A DNA stretch of 64,000 bases from assembly GCF_011064615.1 (NCBI RefSeq), contig NZ_JAALJH010000007.1:1-64000 (forward strand), in the 5' to 3' direction. Made by a program: the position numbers and the translations under genes. Position 1 is the first letter of the stretch; every line of letters begins with the position of its first letter. The notes under the pieces are model-generated. The model saw nothing but the letters and a program-made list of their open reading frames with translations. It was not told the origin of the DNA and did no database searches. Below, piece by piece: positions 28,901-38,900 of the stretch. This DNA comes from Aquisphaera insulae (GTDB lineage Bacteria > Planctomycetota > Planctomycetia > Isosphaerales > Isosphaeraceae).

Positions 28901-31054
28901 CTCTCCCCCCTGCATGAGGACGCCGCCGACGTGCGGCACGGCGCCGGTCGGCTTGGTCAGCATCATGCTGTCCTCGGGCGAGGCGAGGTTGACGTGCCGG
29001 CCGGCGTTGTCGTCCACCAGCGCCCGGACGTCGAAGAGCGGGTCATAGCCGCGGAGCGAGAGCTTGAAGCCGTTCTTCCCCTGGGCCGAGCCGTGGCAGG
29101 TCCCCTGGTTGCAGCCCAGGCGGGAGAGGATCGGGTTGACGTCGTGGACGAAGTCCACCCGCGAGGGCCGGCCCATCCCCTCGACCGACACGGGCACCGC
29201 GACCGACTTGCCGGCCAGGCGGAGCGTGATCGTCCCCTTGCCGTCCTTCAGCGGACGGACCAGGCCCGACCGCGTGACGGATGCGAAGTCCGAGCTGATC
29301 TCGGGCTCGACCATCCGGGTCGCGTCCACCGACTCGCCGCCGGCGAGCCGGCCGGTGACGAGCATCTGGACGTAGGCGAACTTGCCGGAGAGCGCGACCT
29401 GCTTCGGTTCCACCTCAAGCGCCGCGAGCTTCGCCCCGGCGGGGAGCGTCTCGGTCTCCACGGCCTCCTCGGTCCGCGGCGCGACCATGCCGGCGGTGGC
29501 CGCCTGCGAGGGCTTCGCGGGGGTGGCCGTCACCGGCGCGAACTCCTTGACCAGCTTGCCGGACTCCGCGTCGATCAGCCGGATCAGGCCGTCGCCGCCG
29601 GCCGCGGCGAGGACCTTGCCGTCGGGCCGGAACGAGACCGTGTAGACCGCCGCCTTCGGCACCTTGAAGCCGGAGATCTTCGTCACGCCCTGCTTGTGGT
29701 AGGCGTCCAGCGCGGCGGCCTCCGCGGCCGACCGCGACGTGACCACCTTCTCGTTGATGGCCTTGATGTTCGCCGGCAGCGCGGTGTCGAACTCGTAGCC
29801 GTAGACCGTGACCTCGCCGGAGGCGCCGTCCAGGCTGCTCGCCGCGGCGATCCGCTTGCCATCGGGGCTGACGGCGACGCTGCAGACCCGGCCGGGCAGG
29901 GCGGGCAGCTCGCGGATCAGGTTCGAGTCGTCGCCGATGACCCGCGAGGTCAGGCGGAAGAGGCGATACACCTTGGGCTCGCCGTCGGAGCCCCCCACGA
30001 CGATCTCATCCCGCGACGGATGCCGCGCCACGGCCGAGAGGCCCCCCTTGAGCGCGCCGGGGGTGATCGACGTGATGTTGTCCACGAACCGCTGGGTGGC
30101 GAACTCGGTGAGCTTAGCGGCCATGTCGCGGCCGACCGAGACCAGGTGCGACCCGTCCTTCGAGAAGACGGTGTCCAGGGCCCAGTCGCTGTGGGCGCCC
30201 AGGAAGAGGACCTGCTCGCCGGACTTCGCGTCGATCGCGCGGACGGTGTTGTCCGCGCAGCCGAAGGCGAGCTTCGATCCGTCCGGCGACCAGCTCACCC
30301 CGAAGACCGTGTCGGACGTGACCGGGACGGAGAGCTTGAGGGCCCTCTTCTCGACGTCCCAGACCTGGACCTCGCCCATCCGGGCGGGGCGGCCGCCGGT
30401 GACGGCCAGCCGCTTGCCGTCGGGGGAGAACGAGAGCGACTCGACGCGCTCGGAGAGCCCCACCAGCCGAGCCACCGGCGCGGAGCCGTCCGCCTTCCAG
30501 AGGAGGACCTCGTGGAAGCCGGCGACGGCCAGGGTCGAGCCGTCGGGCGAGAAGGCGATCGCGGGGATCACCGGGAGGCGGGTGTAGACGGGCGGGTGAT
30601 CCCTGTCGTATCGCGGCCCGGCGCTCGGCGGCGAGTCGTCGATGGCCCCCTGGGCGATCCAGCGCGCGATCAGGTCGATTTCCGAGGCCGCGAGCGGGGC
30701 CCTGTCGCGGGGCATCTCCGCCTTGCCGTCATGCGGCGTGATGAGGCCGATGAGATGGCTCTTCGCGGGCTTCCCCGGGACGATCGCCGCCTCCGCGGAT
30801 TCACCCCCCTTGACCAGCCGGTCGAAGGCCGTCATCACATAGGCCCCGCCGGCCTTGGCCGGTTGGTGACAGCCCTGGCAGTGGACCTGGAAGATGGGCC
30901 GTACCTGCCTATCATAGCTGACCTTCGCTTCCGCCGCCGACTTCGGCGCCTCGCCCGACTTCTTCCCCTTCTCGTCGAGGGCCATGGCCGGCGCGGCCAG
31001 GATCAGCAGGGTCCAGGCGAGGCTCGCCGGGGTGAAACTTCTGGGCAGGCTCAT
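25919..31054 (-). CDS. Giant exported cytochrome c/WD40/DUF1549/DUF1553 protein
   Basis: The 1711-residue protein has a signal peptide (LAWTLLILAAPAMA). It then has a planctomycete cytochrome-c domain with heme motif CQGCH at residues 59-63 and WD40-like repeats at about 160-520 (repeated FSPDGKRLAV-type units). A second heme-like CNQGTCHGSAQGKNGF motif follows, then a bacterial Ig-like segment and DUF1549 with CNKCH at 998-1002. DUF1553 starts near 1060. DUF1553 normally ends in AWALINSPAFLFNH, and that ending is present, but a coiled coil (about 1290-1400) and a discoidin/F5-8-like beta domain are inserted before it. These proteins are a hallmark of planctomycetes, probably periplasmic and redox-linked; no reaction is known. 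A GAGGAG ribosome site precedes the ATG. Confidence 0.88.
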   Translation of the reverse strand: MSLPRSFTPASLAWTLLILAAPAMALDEKGKKSGEAPKSAAEAKVSYDRQVRPIFQVHCQGCHQPAKAGGAYVMTAFDRLVKGGESAEAAIVPGKPAKSHLIGLITPHDGKAEMPRDRAPLAASEIDLIARWIAQGAIDDSPPSAGPRYDRDHPPVYTRLPVIPAIAFSPDGSTLAVAGFHEVLLWKADGSAPVARLVGLSERVESLSFSPDGKRLAVTGGRPARMGEVQVWDVEKRALKLSVPVTSDTVFGVSWSPDGSKLAFGCADNTVRAIDAKSGEQVLFLGAHSDWALDTVFSKDGSHLVSVGRDMAAKLTEFATQRFVDNITSITPGALKGGLSAVARHPSRDEIVVGGSDGEPKVYRLFRLTSRVIGDDSNLIRELPALPGRVCSVAVSPDGKRIAAASSLDGASGEVTVYGYEFDTALPANIKAINEKVVTSRSAAEAAALDAYHKQGVTKISGFKVPKAAVYTVSFRPDGKVLAAAGGDGLIRLIDAESGKLVKEFAPVTATPAKPSQAATAGMVAPRTEEAVETETLPAGAKLAALEVEPKQVALSGKFAYVQMLVTGRLAGGESVDATRMVEPEISSDFASVTRSGLVRPLKDGKGTITLRLAGKSVAVPVSVEGMGRPSRVDFVHDVNPILSRLGCNQGTCHGSAQGKNGFKLSLRGYDPLFDVRALVDDNAGRHVNLASPEDSMMLTKPTGAVPHVGGVLMQGGEPYYETLRAWIADGAKLDLTTPRVAKIEVTPVNPILPRIGSKQQLRVMATYANGEVRDVSREAFLETGNMEVASAGRSGVMTALRRGEAPILARFEGAYASTTLTVMGDRGDFAWSQPPSYGKIDDLTAAKWKRMKTLPSGLCTDEEFIRRASLDLTGLPPTAADVRAFLADSRDSKARREALVDRLIGSPEYVDYWTNKWADLLQVNRKFLDVDGAVGLRAWIRGQVAANTPYDQFARAIITASGSNRENPPAAYFKVLREPSAIMENTTQLFLAVRFNCNKCHDHPFERWTQDQYYQTAAFFAQVGLKGDPESKGRMVGGTDVEAPKPLYEMVSDTGSGEMIHDRTKQVTAPKFPYPCAYRKPEHASRRTDMAAWLTSKDNPYFARSYVNRLWGYLFGVGIIEPLDDIRAGNPPTNPELLDYLTDEFIRSGFNVRHVVRLICTSRTYQLSVGTNKWNQDDKTNYSHAIARRLPAEVLLDAVYRVTGTKSKIPGVPEGTRAAALPDSGVELPSGFLTTFGRPPRESACECERTSGMQLGPVMALVSGPTLADALADPANELTALVSTQPDDAKLIDEIFVRVLNRPATAAEVATCEADLKAIDDDHRKLAENLARHELEHALKRPQLERDRLAAIARAEAALGSYEKELAPKRARQEKDKAAATAKLEADLKAYEATLPARLAAWEKEHAGSIVNRWAVLEPKALSATGGTKLSKEADGSIVASGNIAMDEYTIAAETDLVGITGVRLELLPDPRFPVNGPGRAPDGNFVLSEIQLSAAPKAEPAKAAPIPLQNAKADFSQGGFDVSKAIDGTDDGDNGWAVSPRTGMIHWATFETKAPAGNPGGTLLTIKLHQKYGGRVYQLGRFRISVTKAPAPGLDLAEPLRAALAVAPEVRPQAQKDLLMGYLRAMDTDLRAKTDALNASRAPLPEDARLAALRAQVDQAKLPVAADPSLQQLRHDVEQSIQQAASRRLTAAQDVAWALINSPAFLFNH

Positions 31055-31264
31055 CGGGGAGTGCTCCTCAGCCAGGGTTCTCGACTCTCGGTGAGCAGGT
31101 CGGTGGCAGTCGCTCGTGGAGGAACGCGGATCGCGAGGCGGGGCGGACTCGGTGTGATCGAGCCGATCACCTTCTGCAAGTTCGGAGGGCGGGTCCCCGG
31201 ACGGGAATCGTTATAGCTCGTATCCCATCGGAGGGGGCAGCGGACATTGACCCAGCATATTCTA

Positions 31265-31282
31265 CCATGCGACGCCGCATGG
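31265..31282 (-). promoter_or_regulatory. Dyad in a possible promoter spacer
   Basis: A perfect 7-bp inverted repeat (CCATGCG/CGCATGG, 4-base centre) lies between TTGCAT and TAGAAT hexamers read on the minus strand. The position suggests an operator controlling the 1711-residue cytochrome gene. The hexamers are imperfect and the spacer is long. Confidence 0.25.
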
Positions 31283-31436
31283 GATGCAAACGGATTTGCG
31301 GTCGATTCGGCGATTCGCGGCCCGTGCCCCGGGTCGTGGATTTGTGGAGAGTGGACAGGGGGGATGCCCCGAAGGCAACGGAGAGGCATGGGCGGGGAGG
31401 GGCCCGCCGGATACCGGGGCGAGGCACCTCGCCAAT

Positions 31437-31460
31437 GCCCGCCGGATATTGCCGGCGGGC
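31437..31460 (-). terminator. Hairpin after the receiver-HPr gene
   Basis: A perfect 9-bp stem (GCCCGCCGG/CCGGCGGGC) with an ATATTG loop lies about 98 bp past the stop codon of the receiver-HPr gene on the minus strand. No U-run follows. Confidence 0.5.
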
Positions 31461-31557
31461 TTGCCACATCAGGGACCGACATCGCTGGGTGCCGCGGAGC
31501 TCGCCCGCTCGGCGGCGTGCAACGCGGTTCGCGGCCCGGAGCGACGCCGTGTCCGCG

Positions 31558-32271
<714 letters not shown>

Positions 32272-32456
32272 ATCATGCAATGGAGGCTCGATTCGATGCG
32301 ATCGGTTGCCGGGGTGCCTCCACCCTGCGACGCGCCGCCTCACGAATGGCCTCCATGCCGCCGGCGTGCTGGGCTACACGGCCTGGCGAGGATGATCTCA
32401 CTCCCGGTCGAAGCGAAGGGCGATTATCGGGCCCTCGGGGCCGTGGCCGGTATCGG

Positions 32457-32494
32457 GATTGGCGGGAAAATGGAGGTGGTTTTCCCCGACAATC
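32457..32494 (-). terminator. Hairpin after the NarL-type regulator operon
   Basis: GATTG.CGGGAAAA pairs with TTTTCCCcG.CAATC (about 12-13 pairs with one bulge and one mismatch, 9-base loop). It starts 8 bases past the stop codon of the regulator gene and probably ends the sensor operon. The rest of the 230-bp gap to the receiver-HPr gene shows nothing clear. Confidence 0.5.
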
Positions 32495-32501
32495 GGGACG
32501 C

Positions 32502-33155
32502 TCAACCGCCCGTCAGCCATCCCCGACGGATTGCATGGCCGACGATGTCCGCGCGGCTCTTGAGGCCCAGCTTGTCCATGCCGCGGGCCTTGTGGGTCTC
32601 GACGGTCTTGACGCTCACGTCGATTTGGGCGGCGATCTCGCGGTTGGTGTAGCCGCGGGAGATGAGGCGGAGGACCTCCCCCTCGCGGTCGCTGAGCGGC
32701 TCCGCGGGCGGCGTCTCGTCGGGCGGCGAGGCCTCGGCATCTTTGAGCAGCTCGGCGGCGAGCGCGGGGTCGACGTAGGCGCCGCCCCGGGCGATCACGC
32801 GGATGGCATGGATGAGCTCGTCGGCGGCCGCGCGCTTGAGGAGGTAGCCGGAGGCACCCGCCTGGAGGAGCTGCCGGACATAGCTGCGATCCTCGTGGAC
32901 CGTCAGGGCCAACACCCGGATCCGCGGCCGTTCGCCGAGGATCCGTTCGGTCGCCGCGATGCCCCCCAGGCCGGGCATGGAGACGTCCACGACGGCGAGG
33001 TCGGGTTCCAGGTCTGCGGCCAGGAGGCAGGCGGCCTCGCCGTCCTCCGCCTCGGCGATCACTTCCATGTCGGGCTGGGCGTCGATCAGGGCCCTGAGCC
33101 CCGCGCGGACCAGGTTGTGATCGTCGGCCAGAAGCACGCGCAGCCTGTCACCCAT
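32502..33155 (-). CDS. NarL/FixJ-type two-component response regulator
   Basis: The 217-residue product has a receiver domain (Asp11-Asp12, phospho-acceptor Asp57 in VVDVSMPGLGG, KR at the LLKRAA position) and a LuxR-type helix-turn-helix at about residues 148-205 (LSDREGEVLRLISRGYTNREIAAQIDVSVKTVETHKARGMDKLG). It is the DNA-binding output for the HisKA_3 kinase encoded just upstream, whose stop codon it overlaps by 8 bp. Confidence 0.95.
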   Translation of the reverse strand: MGDRLRVLLADDHNLVRAGLRALIDAQPDMEVIAEAEDGEAACLLAADLEPDLAVVDVSMPGLGGIAATERILGERPRIRVLALTVHEDRSYVRQLLQAGASGYLLKRAAADELIHAIRVIARGGAYVDPALAAELLKDAEASPPDETPPAEPLSDREGEVLRLISRGYTNREIAAQIDVSVKTVETHKARGMDKLGLKSRADIVGHAIRRGWLTGG

Positions 33156-35202
33156 GATGCCCCTCCGGAGGTCCTTGCAGGGGGACGCGGATTCGGACGA
33201 TGGTCCCCCCGAACTTCCCCTCGCCGCCGCCCGACTCGATGAGGAAGCTGCCCCCCAGCAGGGCCACGCGCTCCCGCATGCCGAGCACCCCCAGGCTGCG
33301 AGATCCGTGCCCGGACCGGTCGAGCGGGGAGAGGTCGAATCCGCGGCCGTCGTCCTCCACCAGGGCGGTGAGTTCGCCCCCGTGGCGTTCCACGATGACG
33401 CTGACGTGCCGGGCGGCGGCGTGCTTGACGACGTTGTTGAGGGCCTCCTGGACGACGCGATAGACGGCGGTCTCGACGTCCGGGGGGAGCCGTTCGCCGT
33501 CGAGCCCGGGCGACCGGAAATCGGCCGCGATCCCCGTCCGTTCCGACCATCGGGCGACGTAGGTGGCCAGGGCCGGCCCCAGGCCGATGTCGTCCAGGGC
33601 GGTGGGACGCAGTTCGATGGCCAGGTCGTGCGACTCGCGGCCGAGCCTGTCGACGATCGCCTCGGCCTGGATGAGCCGGCCGCGTCCCGGCGAATCCGGG
33701 GGGACGACCCGCTCCAGCGCTTTCAAGGAGAGGATCAGGGCGGTCAGCTCCTGGCCGAGCCTGTCGTGCAGCTCTCGCGAGATCCGCCGCCGCTCGTCTT
33801 CCTGCATCGACACGGCGCGCCGGAGCAGGTCGGCCCGCGCGGCCGCCGCCTCCTGGAGCGCCGCATTGGTCGCCTCCAGCTCGCTGGTGCGCTCGGCGAC
33901 GCGGCGTTCCAGCTCGTCGCGTGCCAGGCGGAGGGCGCCCTCCGCCTCCTTCAGGCTCGTCACATCGAGGCACACGCCCGACATGTGGCCGGATGAGTCC
34001 TCGGCGTCGCCGAAGATGTCGCCCTGATCTCGGAGCCAGCGCACCCGGCCGTCCGACAGGACGATGCGGAACTCGACGTTCAATGGGCGTCCGCGCGAGG
34101 CGGAGTCGCGGAACGTCGCCTCGACCCGCTCGCGGTCGTCCGGATGGATGGACCGGGCCAGGAAGTCGCCGAACGGTTGCCTCGATTCGACCGGCTCTTG
34201 ACCTAGCAGGCGGTTGAGGTTCGCGTCGCGGGTATGCATGTCGGTGGTCACGTCCCACGTCCAGATCCCCATCCTGGCCGCCGACAGGGCGAGCTGGAGC
34301 CGTCCTTCGCTCTCCCGCAGGGCATCCCTCGCCTCGACCGCGTCCTCCATCACGTTCAGGGCGGCCCGGCGGGCGGCCCGCAGCTCGGTGACGCGCTCGA
34401 CCAGCTCGGCCCGGGTGAGGTCGAGCGCACGCCGTTCCTCCCGGCGCCGCTGCTCGGCGCCGGCCCCCTCCCCGCGGGGCGTGACGAGCTCCTCGTCCAG
34501 CGATCGGCCGAGCTGGCGGTCCCACGCATCCGGGTCGAGCGCGAGGGCCTCGGCCAGGCGCTCGTTGATCGCGAGGAGGTACTCGATGTCGTCCTCGAGC
34601 CGCCGGCCGTTCTGGACCTGGGACCAGAAATGGGCCGTGCGTACGAAGGCGAGGAAGTTGAGCACGGACTGGAGCCTGGCCTCGCCGAGGGAGCGGCAAA
34701 GGGCGTCCAGGCAGCCCTCCAGGTCCGGGGTGCCGAGGAAGATGTGGGAGGCGCATGCGAAGACGGCCTCCTCGTCCGGCGAGCCCGGGCCCGGGAGCTC
34801 GGCGAGCTTGCCGCCGTCGAGCAGCCGCCCCCGCAACGAGCCGAGATCGGCGCCGCGCGGGAACGGCCGGCGGACCAGGCGGATGACCTCCGCGGCCGAC
34901 TCGACGGGCGACGCCGCGTCGCCGGACGGGGTCCCCAGGCCGATCAGGAAGCCGACATGCCGGGCGATGCGGTATCGGACGTCGCAGAACCGCGAGAGGG
35001 AGACGAACAGCCGCTCCTTGAAGAGCGGCGGGAGGGGGTTGTCGAGGTACACGAAGGTGGCGAAGCCCTGGAGCGCGGCCGCGATCTCCGGGTTATCGGA
35101 CGGAGAGCCGGACGAGTTCGGCGGGACGCCGAATCGGCGCTCGACTTCCGCCCTGAGGGCTCCCCCCCAGTCGCCCTCGCCGCCAGCCGGCTCAACCGTC
35201 AT
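33148..35202 (-). CDS. Sensor histidine kinase (HisKA_3) with AhpD-like N-domain and PAS
   Basis: The 684-residue protein has no transmembrane segment. Residues about 25-210 resemble the AhpD/carboxymuconolactone decarboxylase fold (NPLPPLFKERLFVSLSRFCDVRYRIARHVGFLIGLG). A cysteine and histidine are present but the second redox cysteine of AhpD is missing, so it may be a sensor rather than a peroxidase. A PAS domain follows at about 300-425 (IHPDDRERVEATF), then a coiled coil, then HisKA_3 with phospho-accepting His479 in ISRELHDRLGQE, and an HATPase with VVQEALNNVVKHA and DDGRGFD, GVLGMRERV. The start overlaps the end of the upstream GAF reading frame by 11 bp and the stop overlaps the regulator gene. 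It is a cytoplasmic NarX/DegS-like kinase. Confidence 0.88.
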   Translation of the reverse strand: MTVEPAGGEGDWGGALRAEVERRFGVPPNSSGSPSDNPEIAAALQGFATFVYLDNPLPPLFKERLFVSLSRFCDVRYRIARHVGFLIGLGTPSGDAASPVESAAEVIRLVRRPFPRGADLGSLRGRLLDGGKLAELPGPGSPDEEAVFACASHIFLGTPDLEGCLDALCRSLGEARLQSVLNFLAFVRTAHFWSQVQNGRRLEDDIEYLLAINERLAEALALDPDAWDRQLGRSLDEELVTPRGEGAGAEQRRREERRALDLTRAELVERVTELRAARRAALNVMEDAVEARDALRESEGRLQLALSAARMGIWTWDVTTDMHTRDANLNRLLGQEPVESRQPFGDFLARSIHPDDRERVEATFRDSASRGRPLNVEFRIVLSDGRVRWLRDQGDIFGDAEDSSGHMSGVCLDVTSLKEAEGALRLARDELERRVAERTSELEATNAALQEAAAARADLLRRAVSMQEDERRRISRELHDRLGQELTALILSLKALERVVPPDSPGRGRLIQAEAIVDRLGRESHDLAIELRPTALDDIGLGPALATYVARWSERTGIAADFRSPGLDGERLPPDVETAVYRVVQEALNNVVKHAAARHVSVIVERHGGELTALVEDDGRGFDLSPLDRSGHGSRSLGVLGMRERVALLGGSFLIESGGGEGKFGGTIVRIRVPLQGPPEGHHG

Positions 35203-35866
35203 TGTCCCCCCCAGCCTCGAAATCGAGCGAGTATTTCGCGGCCCCTCCCGCCCGTCGGAGCAGTTCGTTGACCTCCCGCTTGAGCTCGATCATCCGCGAT
35301 TCGCGCGCCACCATCGCGCGGTTGAACCGGGTCAGCTCGTCGATGTTCTCCCGCAGCGTCGCCGCCGCCTGCGCCCGCTCGAGCGCCTCCCAGGTCCGCT
35401 CGGCCGTCTCCCGGACCAGGTAGAGGTCCGTCTCGGTCCAGGCCCGGGGCTTCGAGTCGTGCACGCCGAAGGACGCCACCCAGCGGCCCCCCCTGACCAG
35501 GCCCACGCCGAGGATCGCCCGGGAGCCGGCCCCGATCAGCGCCCGCCGCTCCGCGTCGGAGAATCGGGGGTCGGACTCGACGTCATCGAGGACGAACGGC
35601 TCGCCCCGCCGCAGCGCCTCGGCCGCCGCGGCGCCGAGGGCCTCGATCGGGATCCGCCCCGCCAGCGGGGGGACGCCGCTCGCGTAATCGCGTCGGATGT
35701 AGGCCCATGCCCCGTCGATGATGTCGCAGTAGAACGCCCGCGAGACGCCGAGGTGCTCGCCGAGGATCCGCGCGGCCGCCTCCGGGATCTCGAGCGGATC
35801 GGCCAGCGGCCGCAGCGCATCGCTCACCCTCAGGAGGAGCGCCTGCCGCCCCTCGCTCTCCCGCAA
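35192..35866 (-). CDS. GAF-domain fragment, C-terminal remainder of the frameshifted CheB-CheR protein
   Basis: The frame encodes a GAF domain (RVSDALRPLADPLEIPEAAARILGEHLGVSRAFYCDI to TERTWEALERAQA) and a final helix. The only start near its beginning is a TTG at 35866 inside a helix (EEALRESEGRQ). The frame stays open and protein-like upstream of it to the 5-bp repeat at 35954-35967, where it joins the frame of the CheB-CheR protein. The region between the two pieces reads ELASLLTHTASIIIAHHAESEARKRAEEA in this frame, exactly the linker expected between two GAF domains. So this is probably the broken-off C-terminus of one longer protein, or is expressed only if ribosomes shift or the repeat changes length. 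Confidence 0.65.
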   Translation of the reverse strand: MRESEGRQALLLRVSDALRPLADPLEIPEAAARILGEHLGVSRAFYCDIIDGAWAYIRRDYASGVPPLAGRIPIEALGAAAAEALRRGEPFVLDDVESDPRFSDAERRALIGAGSRAILGVGLVRGGRWVASFGVHDSKPRAWTETDLYLVRETAERTWEALERAQAAATLRENIDELTRFNRAMVARESRMIELKREVNELLRRAGGAAKYSLDFEAGGDNDG

Positions 35867-35934
35867 CGCCTCCTCGGCCCGCTTCCGCGCCTCCGACTCC
35901 GCATGGTGGGCGATGATGATGGAGGCGGTGTGGG

Positions 35935-38900
35935 TCAGGAGCGACGCGAGCTCCGCGTCGCGTCGCGGGGCTGCCGCGAGTAGATCGCCAACGTGCCCAC
36001 GAGCCTCCCCGACGAGCTATGGACCGGGAAGCTCCAGAAGCCGCGGAATTCGAAGCGGTCGGCCAGCGCCCGCCAGGGCTCCCAGGATTTCTCCCGGGCC
36101 ACGTCCCCGATGAGGACGGGGCGGCCGAAGCGCGCCGCCAGGTCCCATACCAGGGACTCCGGGGCGGTCTCGAGGCCGTCGGCCGCATCGGCGCGGGCTG
36201 CCGGCACTCCGGCCGCGTGGCGGAGCGGCGCCCCCTCCTCGCCGGCCAGATAGAAGGCCGCCCGCGTGCCCTGGCCCATCGCGTCGACGGCCACCCGCGC
36301 CAGGGCCACGAGGGATGCCCCCAGCGGCTCCCCATTCAGGACCGCCTCGAGCGCCTCTCGCTGGCCGCGCAGCCAGACCTCGCGGTTCCTCAACGATGCC
36401 TCGGCCTCCTTGCGGGCGGTCGCGTCGATGCAATACTCGACGATCGTACCGTCCTCGAGGGCGGCCCCGACGAACACCATCCACAGCCGCGACCCGTCCT
36501 TGCGGCTGAGCTCCTTCTCGTAGGGCCCGATCCGCCCGGTCTCGGCCAGGGACTGCATCTGCCGCTCGCTCTCGGCGACGAACTCGGGGGGGGTCATCGA
36601 CCGCCAGCTCAACGACCGGGATTCGACCTCCGCCTGGGAGTAGCCGGTCATCTTCAGGAAGGCGCCGTTCGCCTCCAGGAGCGTCCCGGCTGCATCGAAC
36701 ATCAGGACGCCGACGGCGTCGATGTTGAGCATCCGTCGGAACCGGTCGTCGCTGGCCCGCAGCGCCTCCTCGGCCCGCTTCCCGAACGTGATATCCACGA
36801 AGGTGACGACGACGCCCTCGATGCGGTTGTCGGTCGTCCGGTAGGGCAGGACCCGCCGGAGGTAGTGCCGCTCGCGGTCGCCGGCGACCTCGCGCTCGAT
36901 CGGGACCAGCCGCTCCAGCACCGCATGCGCGTCGTCGTCGAGCTGGGGGTCTTCGAACCGGCGGGCCAGGGCCGTCATCGGCCGGCCGATGTCCGCGGGG
37001 ATCAGGTCGAGCAGGTCGCGCACCGCGGGCGTGTACCGCCGGATCCGGAAGCCCGTGTCGAGGAACAGGACCGCGATGTCCGTGCTGGCCAGGAGGCTCA
37101 TCAGGTCGCTGCTGGTGGCCTGGTGCTCCTCCATCTTCGCCCGGAGCTGGGCATTGACGGTGGTCAGCTCCTCGTTGAGGGACTGCATCTCCTCCTTGCT
37201 GGTCTCGAGCTCCTCGTTGGCGCTCTGGAGCTCCTCGTTGATGCTCATGACCTCCTCGTTGGAGGCCTTCAGCTCCTCGTTGCTGGTCTGGAGCTCCTCG
37301 ATGGTGCTCTGCAGCTCGGCGCGGAGTCGGTGGAGCTCCTGGAGGGATCCGTCGGCACGGGCTGCCTCGTCGAGGACGGGCGAGGGGAAATCCCCACGCT
37401 CCTCGAAGCTGACGACGAAGTAGTCGGCGGAGCCGGGCGATTCCTCGGCGGGCTCGTCGAGGATCGGCGAGGCCGAGACGGCGATCCGGACGCGGCGGCC
37501 GGGCTCGATCTCCACCCAGCCGTCGGTCGCGACGACCTTGGCGCCCTGGGCGGCCGCCCGGTGCAGGGCTACCCGCGCGGCGCCGCGGATGCCATCGCGG
37601 GCCAGGAGCATGATGTCCCGCGTCGGCTCGCCCGAGGGCTGCTGGAGGAAGGGCCGGGTGTCGCCGTGGTAATAGAGGATGCGGTGGTCGCGGTCCACGG
37701 TCACGGCGGCCGGCGTGTGCGAATCCAGCAGCGTGCGGCGGGTGAGCTGGGCGATCGAGGCCTTCTCCCCATCTCGTCGGCGCGGTCGGACGCGCAGGGC
37801 GCCCGTGCCGTCATCCTCGCGGCCCGGCGTTGCGTGCGGGAGCGGGAAGTCGATGAGCCCGTGCCGGGTCGGCCCGACGCGGCGGAAGATCCGCGCCTTC
37901 TTGTCGATCGGCTCGAACAGGCCCTCGGCGCCGGCGATGGCCTCGGTGTTCCCGAGGAACAGGGCCCCCCCTTCCCGGAGCCCGAAGTGGAGGAGCGAGA
38001 GCACCCGCTGTTGAATCTCGGGCTCGAAGTAGATGAGCATGTTCCGGCAGGTGGCGATGTCCAGGCGGCTGAACGGCGGGTCCTGCAGGACGTTCTGCGG
38101 CGCGAAGACGACGCGGTCGCGGAGCTCCGACCGGATCCGGTAGATCTCGTCCTCCCTGGCGAAGAACCGCTGCAGCCGCTCCGGCGGTATCTCCGACTCG
38201 ATCCCCCCGGCGTAGATTCCGGCGCGGGCGTGGGCCAGGGACCGCTCGGCGAGATCGGTGGCGAACACCTTGATGTCGAACGCCTTGCCTATCTTCTCCG
38301 CCTCCTCCACCAGGATCATCGCCAGCGAATAGGCCTCCTCGCCGCTGGAACAGGCGGTCACCCAGCCTCGGATCGCGCTGCCATGCTCCCGGCCGTCGAC
38401 CAGGGGAGCGATGACGAGCCGCCTGAGGGTCTCCCACGCCTCGGGGTCGCGGAAGAAGCCGGTGACGTGGATGAGCAGGTCGTCCGCCAGCGCGCCGACC
38501 TCGGCGGGGTTCTGCCGCAGGAGCCGAGCGTAATCGGCGATGGTGAGCGTGCGGGTCAGCCCCATCCTCCGCTGGATCCGGCGCAGGAGCGTGGGCTTCT
38601 TGTAGCCGGAGAAATCCTGGCGCGTGCGGGTCCGGAGCACGGCCAGGATCTCTCGCAGGTGCTGCTGCTCGCGATGCAGGGACTCATCCGCATCGGCCTC
38701 CCGCCCGCCCCGCGCGTACGGATGGCGCGCGTAGGAGAGCAGGATCTCCGGCAGGTCCGACGGGCGGAGGATGTAATCGGCGTAGCCGGCGTCGATCAAG
38801 TGCCGGGGCATGCTGGGGAAGAGGGCCGACTCCGGATCCTGGGCGATGCATAGCCCGCCCACCGCCTTGATCGCCTGGGCCCCGGCCGTGCCGTTGGAAC

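Larger units (their letters stand above)
31055..31557. other. Intergenic region upstream of the cytochrome/DUF1553 gene
   Basis: This 503-bp stretch has no convincing gene. It holds the terminator of the receiver-HPr gene (31437-31460) and, on the minus strand, a possible promoter: TTGCAT at 31284-31289 and TAGAAT at 31259-31264, with a 19-bp spacer almost filled by the dyad CCATGCG-ACGC-CGCATGG (31265-31282). That would leave a leader of about 205 bases before the ATG. Confidence 0.3.

Noticed and set aside
25871-31216. Very long open frame on the plus strand opposite the giant cytochrome gene
   Set aside because: It is a high-GC antisense shadow: its composition is repetitive Arg/Gly/Asp/Val with no domain, while the minus strand has clear domains.
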